The position numbers and the translations under genes are program-made. Shown here piece after piece: positions 35,802 to 42,500 of a stretch of DNA of 42,500 nucleotides; the first letter of the stretch is position 1, and every line of letters begins with the position of its first letter. Origin of the DNA: Symbiodinium natans (Eukaryota > Sar > Dinophyceae > Suessiales > Symbiodiniaceae); contig CAJNDS010002783.1 of the NCBI GenBank assembly GCA_905221605.1, positions 115,001 to 157,500 on the forward strand. The letters are read 5' to 3'. The notes beneath the pieces were generated by a model. The model was not told the origin of the DNA and made no database searches. It saw nothing but the letters and a program-made list of their open reading frames with translations.

Positions 35802-35895
35802 AAACCCTAAACCCTAAACCCTAAACCCTAAACCCTAAACCCTAAACCCTAAACCCTAAACCCTAAACCCTAAACCCTAAACCCTAAACCCTAAT
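35802..35895. repeat. CCCTAAA array
   Basis: Thirteen perfect units. The last partial unit supplies the TAG stop of the minus-strand frame at 35891. Confidence 0.98.
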
Positions 35896-36163
35896 GTTCT
35901 TCATCAGTCGCCTGGTTCGGCATGGAATCTTGCAAGGGCTGCGCGCGCGCAGACTTGTCGGCTAGCCAGTAGAGCTCTACTTCAAGCTTCCCTGCGTGTA
36001 TCTTGGCGCAGCTTCCCCCAACCTTTCCTTCCGCTCTTGAACAACAGTTTACCTTTGCCGTGCTTTTGCCGCAGTTGGCCCAGACTAAATAGCCCGTCTG
36101 CCCAAGCAGCTTTAACCTGCTGCGTGTGTCCGGCTTCAGCATTAGAGAACATGGGGCAGTCAA
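35891..36163 (-). CDS. Minus-strand terminal-exon candidate
   Basis: A frame of about 80 natural codons: PDTRSRLKLLGQTGYLVWAN, then AKIHAGKLEVELYWLADKSA and MPNQATDEEH, stop. The stop TAG is made by the edge of the telomeric array. Unknown protein. It may belong with 34678-34850. Confidence 0.42.
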   Translation of the reverse strand: MTAPCSLMLKPDTRSRLKLLGQTGYLVWANCGKSTAKVNCCSRAEGKVGGSCAKIHAGKLEVELYWLADKSARAQPLQDSMPNQATDEEH

Positions 36164-36186
36164 GTGATTTTATGGTACAAGGAGAG

Positions 36187-36295
36187 ATGTGGGGATGTAC
36201 GATATTAGGGGTACCTTACTGGGGTCCTTGTAGGGGATCCTACTTGTTGTGGGCCTATGTTGGGGTCCCCTATTTTCGGAAACCCCCATGGCTGA
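36187..36295. mobile_element. Dispersed element copy
   Basis: GGGGATGTACGATATTAGGG, GGTACCTTACTGGGGTCC and an inverted right end TATTTTCGGAAACCCCC. Closest to the copy at 14961. Confidence 0.7.
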
Positions 36296-36329
36296 CCTGT
36301 TTTGAGAATCCTTGGCAAAAGAAGCGACA

Positions 36330-36960
36330 CTCAGCCCTAACCCTAAACCCGAAACCCTAAACCCTAAACCCCAAACCCCAAACCCTAAACCCTAAACCCT
36401 AAACCCTAAACCCTAAACCCTAAACGACACTTCGTTAAAGCCCACAGTTGCTTCCCCAAATGGCGGCAGACGGAGCTACCAGATCATGGAGGCCAAGGCC
36501 TGGTACTTTGGGGGCCAAAAGGATTAGAATAGGGGGGTTTAGGGTTTAGGGTTTAGGGTTTAGGGTTTAGGGTTTAGGGTTTAGGGTTTAGGGTTTAGGG
36601 TTTAGGGTTTATAGGGGCCACAAGGGAATAGTTTTTGGTAATCTTAATAGTTCGATAGGGTTTCGAGAATTGGTTACGGGGGGTTATTGTGCGTATATTT
36701 CTTTAGAGACCAGAAAGGAATGATAGTGGCAATCGTTGCAACCCCCTATATTTCTTTGCTGGAACGCCTTTAGTGTGCCCTAAGCCCCTAAACCCCTCAA
36801 CCTTACAGCCGCTGAATCTGCTGGGTGGTTCTGTAAATTCGGGTCCTTTTTTGGGTGACTTATATAGTGTTATAGTACGGCACGCTTAAAAGAAGGACCC
36901 CCAAAATGACCGCAATTTAGAGAACTACCCGGCCGTAGCGCGGACAGTTGTGGGCACTGG
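36330..36960. repeat. Inverted telomeric arrays and element-like sequence
   Basis: CCCTAAA at 36330-36424 and TTTAGGG at 36536-36610. Then an AT-richer stretch with TTTAGAGACC- and GACCCCC-type element fragments (36650-36930). No gene. Confidence 0.85.
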
Positions 36961-36969
36961 TGTCAGCAG

Positions 36970-37193
36970 TTGAAAGATGAGGGATGGAGAATACTTGCCG
37001 CCGGCCAGGCCCTTGAAGAAACCATGACAGATCTAAGGAGAGCAGACCCAGACCAGATCATCGTGCTGGGCCTACCATCCTCAGAGCTACCAGAGCTGAC
37101 ACATCCCCCCGACATGGAGAAGACGATGAGGGGGCGGAAGAGAGCTGGGCCTGCCATCCCAACGCCACCACGTCACGGGCCATGGACCACCCG
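36970..37193 (+). CDS. Exon candidate of a third + strand gene
   Basis: After GTCAGCAG the frame reads LKDEGWRILAAGQALEETMT, then DLRRADPDQIIVLGLPSSEL and PELTHPPDMEKTMRGRKRAG. It ends at ACCCG|GTGGGT (GT). Charged-residue pattern is convincing; no family recognised. The frame also runs on to a TGA at 37209. Confidence 0.45.
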
Positions 37194-37239
37194 GTGGGTG
37201 AACCGCTGAACATCGCTGGGCCACGAAGCGGCTCCTCAG

Positions 37240-37643
37240 GACACGAACGACACGAAGACCGAGGGGGTGATTCCGGGCTTGCTCAATATGGTGCTGAGAG
37301 AATTCGGGCTTACCTGGCAGACCAGTGCCTGGCAGCTGCACACAGTACCGGCGTACCGCCATCTTGGCTCTCAGCTCGCGGTCGCAGTCGCTCGCGGTCG
37401 ACCCGGCCTCCCTGGCCGCGCCCGCCGCCCTCTTCGAGGGCCTCCCGCGACTCCTGCTTTGCAGTATCCCAGTTCTGGGTCTCCACGTTGGCTCCCGAAA
37501 CTGGCCCCCGACCGCTCTTTCACCCAGCGCTCGAGCTCTCCCAACGGCTCCATGACTGTGTGCAAGCTGGGCACGGAATTGTCGGAAGACACAGGCAAGC
37601 AGAGGACGAGCTAGCGGGTTTTCAGACTGGCAGGGAGACATAG
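37240..37643 (+). CDS. Coding-like GC-rich segment, frame and strand uncertain
   Basis: After TCCTCAG one + frame reads DTNDTKTEGVIPGLLNMVLR then EFGLTWQTSAWQLH. Another + frame holds ARGRSRSRSTRPPWPRPPP, and a third ends RHRQAEDELAGFQTGRET. On the minus strand a 198-codon frame and a CTGCCAG|GTAAGC donor are also present. It is likely exonic on one strand; the data do not settle which. Confidence 0.3.
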
Positions 37644-37699
37644 GGATACTGAGGTGACATACAGCCATCAGGGATCCAGGCAAGGGCGTGCACGAGCAG

Positions 37700-38140
37700 C
37701 CGGCGTCAGAGTTTCTGTGCGAGAAGGTCCGCTAGTGGGGTTGTGGGAGGGATAGCGCGCGCATCCGCGCGCGCCGTGCGTGTGCTGCCATGCCCTACAC
37801 CCCACGAATGAGAAGATCAAAAGACAGAGAATACCAGTAAGAACAACATCGTAAGAACAAGCGTAGGAATGGGAAGAGAGGTCTGTATGTTTTTTGCGTT
37901 GACTCGCGGGAGCTACATTGCTCATGCAAGCTTGAAGATTTGCTTTTACGCCGGGGCTTTTGCCGTATGGTAAAGGGAGAAACCTACAAGGAGAGTAAAC
38001 ATGGAACAGAATTAGAGAAGAGCAGGTCATACAAACCCGTCGCTGAGAAAGGTGCCGCTCAGTCGATCGACCGATCGGTTGATTGGCTGACTGGCAGGCT
38101 TTATATAGAAAGGCCCCAAAGAATCACAACAATACAGAAG
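37700..38140. other. Unique region without telomeric repeat
   Basis: A GCGCGCGC-rich spot at 37757-37780. A short + frame at 37940-38143 is not convincing. Nothing else recognised. Confidence 0.5.
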
Positions 38141-38430
38141 TGATATTTGGATTCCGGGCGGTCGAGTGCCGCTAGCGGCATGCAAATTTAGGGTTTGATT
38201 CCGGGCGGTCGAGTACTAGCGGCATGCAAATGTGGGGTCAGTTGGGGGCCCGGGAAGCAAAGCATCACCAGAGTGCAGAAGGGATTCGTTGATTCCGGGC
38301 GGTCGAGCACCGCCAGCGGCATGCAAATTTAGGGTTTGGGGTCAGTTGAAGGGCCCAAGTAAGGCCCGGAAGCCAAGAATCACTGCAGTGCAGAAGTGAC
38401 TGGCTCTTCGATTCCTCGCGGTCGAGTATA
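38110..38430. repeat. Degenerate tandem repeat with GATTCCGGGCGGTCGAG core
   Basis: The core starts at 38150, 38197, 38291 and 38410 (the last changed to GATTCCTCGCGGTCGAG). It is followed by GCCAGCGGCATGCAAATTTA and preceded by AAGAATCAC...CAGAAGTGA. Two units contain a single in-unit TTTAGGGTTT. Confidence 0.88.
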
Positions 38431-38600
38431 ACCGAATACTAGAATAGCAGAACAAAACAAGAATAGAACAATAGACTAATAAATAGAATAGTCGAAGAAT
38501 CGAATAATGGAACAATAGAAAAGAAGAAGAACAGGATACTGGCAGCGTAGCAGAACAGAGAAGAAACAACAATCTATCAACAAGCACAACAAAGTAAGAA
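38430..38600. repeat. GAATAGAACAATA purine-rich microsatellite
   Basis: Irregular AATAGAA/ACAATAG units. It is the complementary type of the 34260-34580 block. Confidence 0.85.
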
Positions 38601-38906
38601 CCATAAGTTTGGGGCGATCAGGTTCCACGAAGCGGCCGGGCGACAGAAGTGCTGCCGAGGGTCGGTACCCCAGTCTTCCGCAGACGTGTAGGCTGCGTAC
38701 TTGGAGGCTCCTGGGAACTTTGAATAGGGTTATGAGTAGGGTAACTACAAAGTGATATCCCCTTTTTTAAGGGTACTTCTGACCCTGCTTATAAGTACCC
38801 CATGAACCTCCAAGTAGCGCCAGAAGAAACAGACCCAATCGGAGTACCCTATGTGCCCAAAATACCCTATGTACCCTCCATGCCCTGTGCACCCTATGAG
38901 CCTTCT
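38601..38906. other. Unique DNA with element-like fragment
   Basis: 38730-38850 (GTGATATCCCC...AAGGGTACTTCTGACC...CCAAGTAGCGCCAG) resembles the sequence around 5940-6020. No coding frame. Confidence 0.4.
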
Positions 38907-39213
38907 AAACCCTAAACCCTAAACCCTAAACCCTAAACCCTAAACCCTAAACCCTAAACCCTAAACCCTAAACCCTAAACCCTCAACCCTCAACCCTCAA
39001 CCCTAAACCCTAAACCCTAAACCCTACCCTATGAACCCTGTATACCCTATATGCCCCATATACTGAGCCAGGTGTTGCTGACAAAGCGCTCGGCCCTCAG
39101 AGGCCTCTGCATTTTCCTTTGCCAGCGGCTGCTCTTTGGGGTGTTTAGGGTTTAGGGTTTAGGGTTTAGGGTTTAGGGTTTAGGGTTTAGGGTTTAGGGT
39201 TTAGGGTTTAGTT
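38907..39213. repeat. CCCTAAA array with CCCTCAA core, then TTTAGGG array
   Basis: CCCTAAA units with three CCCTCAA units in the middle (38907-39026), CCCTATG/CCCTATA derivatives on both sides, then TTTAGGG at 39143-39213 in opposite orientation. Confidence 0.96.
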
Positions 39214-39368
39214 GGGAATGCGGTGAGTAGGCTTGTCGCCACGAGGGGTCGGAACATCGCCCAGCTGACCACCCAATCTCGGCGCCCATGACCCCGCGTA
39301 AGTACCAGTTATTTGAACATGTTCCATTTTCTATTGATGCAAGGAACTTCAATCCAAATAGAAAAACC

Positions 39369-39780
39369 ACAAACCCTAAACCCTAAACCCTAAACCCTAA
39401 ACCCTAAACCCTAAACCCTAAACCCTCAACCCTCAACCCTCAACCCTCAACCCTAAACCCTAAACCCTAAACCCTAAACCCTAAACCCTAAACCCTAAAC
39501 CCTAAACCCTAAACCCTAACCCTAAACCCTAAACCTGCAGCCTTACGCTGCTGCCGAGGACCCGAAACCCAGCCTTGGAAGCCACCACGGCAAGACCCGA
39601 AGCACCGAAGCGGCGAGTGGAACCGTGTTTGTTAGGTTTAGGGTTTAGGGTTTAGGGTTTAGGGTTTAGGGTTTAGGGTTTAGGGTTTGGGGTTTGGGGT
39701 TTGGGGTTTGGGGTTTGGGGTTTGGGGTTTGGGGTTTGGGGTTTAGGGTTTAGGGTCTAGGGTCTAGGGTTTAGGGTTTA
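39369..39780. repeat. CCCTAAA array with CCCTCAA core, then TTTAGGG/TTTGGGG array
   Basis: 39369-39532 has four CCCTCAA units inside. 39635-39780 has about ten consecutive TTTGGGG units inside TTTAGGG. The 100 bp between reads YAAAEDPKPSLGSHHGKTRS in one frame and may be a small exon. Confidence 0.95.
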
Positions 39781-39902
39781 AATTAGGCTTCGGGTCCCGC
39801 TTTGGGACCTAGGTATTTGGCAGACCTCCGGTGGTTGTGATAGTTGTTTTTTGTCTTAGTAGGGCAACTATACTTAGAACTTCACTCAGGGTACTCGGGT
39901 AC

Positions 39903-39953
39903 GTATATATATATATATATATACATATAGATATATGTATATATATATATATG

Positions 39954-39985
<32 letters not shown>

Positions 39986-39990
39986 ATATG
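39903..39990. repeat. TA microsatellite with ATGTATATA units
   Basis: Dinucleotide TA runs with periodic CATATAG and ATGTATA. Confidence 0.95.
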
Positions 39991-40265
39991 TATAACCCCT
40001 ACCTATAAGTACAAACGGCTCTTCTTCTGTCTGAATCAGGCAGAGGCAGCACCTGGTTGCCCCGCCAAATCGTGTGAGCCTCGGAGTTGCCTCCGCCGCA
40101 ACCTCCTGTCGGGTGTGTGGCTGCGAGGGTTTTGAAGGGTCTGGAGGGTTTATAGGAGTCCAGAGGGTTGTTGGAGGTTTTTTTTTGAGGCTTTTTGGAG
40201 GGTTTTTGGAGGGTTATTAGAGTTTTTTTTGGGATAGGGTTTGTAAGATATTTCTGACTGACAGG

Positions 40266-40585
40266 CGGGAAGCGGAACCCAGACCCGAAGAACGGGCTGC
40301 GATCTCAGAAGTGCGTGTGTCAAGATACTCGGATCTCAGCCGGCGCCGACACTCGAGCGAGAACCAGAGGTCTGCACGCAACTCCTTTCCTCAAGTCATC
40401 CAAACGTTTCGCGACTTTCTCATCCAGAAGGATGCCTTACTACACAAGCTCGTGGCGAACGCAGCGCGATATGTCGCCAACTGTTGTTGGTCGTGCAGGA
40501 CCATGCGACGAAACCACAGTTTGCCAAGACGCTGCTGGCCCCAAGTCTGGATCTCAGCGCCAGTCTCAGGCGGCTTGTAAACAAT
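40266..40585 (+). CDS. Exon(s) of a third gene, helical protein, apparent frame change
   Basis: One frame reads REAEPRPEERAAISEVRVSR, then SARNSFPQVIQTFRDFLIQK and DALLHKLVANAARYVAN. A second frame from about 40475 reads QLLLVVQDHATKPQFAKTLL then APSLDLSASLRRLVNNEGPS. Both are strongly protein-like and would make one continuous helical protein if joined near 40475. The shift is +2 or -1, so a sequencing error, a frameshift or a tiny intron could be present. Family unknown. Confidence 0.45.
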
Positions 40586-40614
40586 GAAGGCCCTTCTTTA
40601 GATTCTTGCCTCCC

Positions 40615-40905
40615 TAAACCCTAAACCCTAAACCCTGAACCCTAAACCCTAAACCCTAAACCCTAAACCCTAAACCGGCATGTCTGCTCCCTGCAGGTGG
40701 TGATACAGGGCAGCATGACATTGCGTGGATCTCAGCATCAGCCTCGCGAGACGGACGGTCCGCGCGCTAACCATCACCACGGGCCCGGAAACCCTAAACC
40801 CTAAACCCTAAACCCTAAACCCCAAACCCTAAACCCCTAAACCCTAAACCCTAAACCCTTAACCCTCATCCCTTATAAACCCTTAATCCCTAAACCCTAA
40901 ACCCT
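40615..40905. repeat. CCCTAAA arrays flanking an exon candidate
   Basis: Arrays at 40615-40675 and 40793-40905. Between them, after CCTGCAG (40697), one frame reads GDTGQHDIAWISASASRDGR. Confidence 0.88.
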
Positions 40906-40942
40906 TCACCCTAAGCCCAGAATCGTGCCTCGTGCCAGGGCT

Positions 40943-41010
40943 TGGCCCTGAAGTCGATGGAAGAGAGCTCTTCTCTGACGGACGAGGTGGAGAAGGCCCC
41001 CAAAAGGGGA
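40943..41010 (+). CDS. Exon candidate GLALKSMEESSSLTDEVEKA
   Basis: Follows CGTGCCAG and ends near CCCAAAAG before GGGAGT. Hydrophilic and natural. Probably the same gene as 40266 and 41507. Confidence 0.4.
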
Positions 41011-41025
41011 GTGGAATGTTGCAGT

Positions 41026-41500
41026 AGGGTTTAGGGTTTAGGGTTTAGGGTTTAGGGTTTAGGATTTAGGGTTTAGGGTTTAGGGTTTAGGGTTTAGGGT
41101 TTATAAGGGTTTAGGTATCAACAGCCTCACCTGCCTGTGGTGTTGCTCACAGTCTGGTGAGTCGATGTTGCTACTACCCAAATGTGAGCCCATCCCCAAC
41201 AACGATGAAGGGACACCCCAGCAAACCCTAAACCCCAAACCCCAACCCCCAACCCCCAAACCCCAAACCCCAAACCCCAAACCCCAAACCCTAAACCCTA
41301 AACCCCAGTTTTTTCGTTTGTGCAGCAGATAGACTGGCCTTTGTTCTATCCTGCCATCGAAACACCTAGGAGTGCGAGCAGAAAGCAGCTCAGTTCATGC
41401 AAGTGCCTGGCCCTAAACCCTAAACCCTAAACCGAAAAACCCTAAACCCTAAACCCTAAACCCTAAACCCTGAACCCTAAACCCTAAACCCTAAACCCTG
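41026..41500. repeat. TTTAGGG, CCCCAAA and CCCTAAA arrays
   Basis: TTTAGGG at 41026-41115, CCCCAAA-rich at 41224-41305, CCCTAAA at 41412-41500. Short unique spacers; one reads SGESMLLLPKCEPIPNNDEG after CTCACAG at 41151. Confidence 0.92.
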
Positions 41501-41506
41501 TCTTAG

Positions 41507-41575
41507 GACATCCTGGCCTCATGGGCCAGCAGCTTCTGGGACGAGCATGCCAGTTCCTTCGCGCCGAAACCTTAG
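41507..41575 (+). CDS. Terminal exon candidate of third gene
   Basis: After GTCTTAG, 22 codons DILASWASSFWDEHASSFAP then KP, TAG at 41573-41575. Starts in phase 0. Confidence 0.45.
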   Translation, partial: DILASWASSFWDEHASSFAPKP

Positions 41576-42216
41576 GACAAGAAGCACTTGCTTTGGGTTG
41601 TTTAGGGTTTAGGGTTTAGGCTTCAGGGTTTAGGGGGAGTAAAAGCAAGGACCCCTAGAAGGGACGGACCCTTAATGTTATTCCCCTATAGAACCGCTGA
41701 AAATTCCTTACACAAGTAGCTCCCAAATAACCCCTAAAACCTCTTTAAGGGTCCTTCCTTTAGTCCCTTGAGAGCGGTCCCATCTCCAAACTGCTCTGAT
41801 CTAGGCTGGAGCCCTTAGACGGGCTGTCGCTCTTGCGGCCCTCACGCGATGCCTCGGACCTGATTGATCCGCAGGGTGCCTCAGAGCGCTCTCACCTCGA
41901 ACTACGGTACTGGGTTGCTCCGAAAACTAGGGTTTAGGGGTTTAGGGTTCAGGGTTAAGGGTTTGGGACCCTAAACCCTAAACCCTAAACCCCATAGACC
42001 CTAAATAGTTTAGGGTTTCGTGATGCGGGGATATGGTGGTGGGGTTGCCCGTTGTGCCGGGCACCTTTCCCTCGGACAGGGGATCCCAGGAGCTCGGCAC
42101 GCTTAGGCATTTCTTGGTTGTTTTGGGAATATATACATACGGTTTTATGAATAAACATATGTACGTATCTGTATATGGTGTTTAAGGAGACATATAGTAT
42201 ATATATATACACACAC
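41576..42216. other. Element fragments and short telomeric blocks
   Basis: TTTAGGG at 41602-41625. A segment with GGACCCCTAGAAGGGACGG...CCCCTATAGAAC and AACCTCTTTAAGGGTCC (41640-41770), related to the GGTACC elements. A small head-to-head pair of TTTAGGG and CCCTAAA at 41930-42010. TA/ACAC runs near 42198-42216. No gene. Confidence 0.75.
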
Positions 42217-42435
42217 AACGTCCTGGGCGCATATTGATTTTCACACGCGTTCTGCAGCGCGTCTTGCAGTTTTCCTGCAGAAAATGCTAAACGTGTTGGG
42301 TGCGCATTGCTTTTTTTCCAAGTATTTTGGCCTCCAAGGTGGTTTTTTGGGGAAGCCCCAAACGTGCTGGGTGCGCATTTTCAGATATTCTGGCCTCGGT
42401 TGTGCGCTTTCCCATAGGGAAACCCTCAACGTGTA
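42217..42435. repeat. Degenerate ~70-bp tandem repeat
   Basis: Units begin at 42217, 42290, 42361 and 42428 with AACGTNNTGGGNGCGCAT. The last is partial. The tails diverge but keep TTTTGGCCTC-like and TTTTCC-like parts. Confidence 0.8.
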
Positions 42436-42500
42436 CGACAAGCCTTAAGCCCTATTACTGACACAAAAATCCTCAACCCTACACCTAAACCCTGTTTGAA

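Noticed and set aside
1-42500. CRISPR-like array because of many short regular repeats
   Set aside because: The repeats are contiguous 7-mers without unique equal-length spacers, in a eukaryotic intron-rich context.

Overview
The window reads as nuclear DNA of a dinoflagellate. Three things point there. Plant/alveolate-type telomeric heptamers (CCCTAAA on one strand, TTTAGGG on the other) occur inside the sequence in roughly a hundred blocks, in both orientations. The genes are cut into very small exons. Exon joins that can be proven by comparing two paralogous genes follow an AG|G rule, and most donors are GC or GA rather than GT. A family or genus cannot be named from sequence alone; a Symbiodiniaceae-like lineage is a guess.

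The central content is a pair of co-oriented paralogous genes on the + strand, called A and B here. Their shared core has 15 exons in A (10271-15674, 335 codons) and 16 in B (26005-33613, 369 codons). Exons 4-8, 10, 11, 14 and 15 have identical total lengths in the two copies. Both cores keep an open frame to a stop codon through all joins. The predicted protein has, in order, a Gly/Pro-rich region, two tandem ~56-residue helical repeats each ending in an N-P-S/K-P-S plus Met-rich motif, and an RS/RD-rich tail like those of splicing factors. Upstream of A lies a large polyglutamine exon (4967-~5700) and small Q- and P-rich exons. Upstream of B lie many tiny Q-rich exons (16726-~23690). These probably are the N-terminal parts of the two proteins, but the joins are not proven. 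B has one extra GC-AG intron (29373-29766) that splits a codon which is continuous in A. It is filled with telomeric repeat, so it looks like an intron gained after the duplication or lost from A.

Layout: 1-3.1 kb telomeric arrays, a possible + strand gene fragment (404-1130) and a 99-bp palindrome; 3.4-4.5 kb a probable minus-strand gene fragment; 4.5-15.7 kb a hexamer satellite, then gene A with its upstream exons; 8.9-10.0 kb unassigned + strand coding-like segments inside the putative A interval; 15.7-16.7 kb intergenic; 16.7-33.6 kb gene B, with a probable minus-strand gene (about 24.2-25.4 kb) inside its largest upstream gap and a 2.7-kb intron 10 holding a telomere-array-free insertion-like block; 33.6-36.2 kb microsatellites and minus-strand exon-like pieces; 36.9-37.7 kb a coding-like region; 38.1-38.4 kb a degenerate tandem repeat; 40.2-41.6 kb + strand exons of a third gene; 42.2-42.5 kb another tandem repeat. 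A second dispersed, partly palindromic element family (GGGGTTTCCGAAAAT-like ends with GGTACC-like cores) recurs at about ten places.

No rRNA, tRNA, CRISPR or recognisable transposase gene was seen. Exon calls away from the A/B core rest on open frames, natural-looking residue composition and plausible AG acceptors only, so they carry low confidence.
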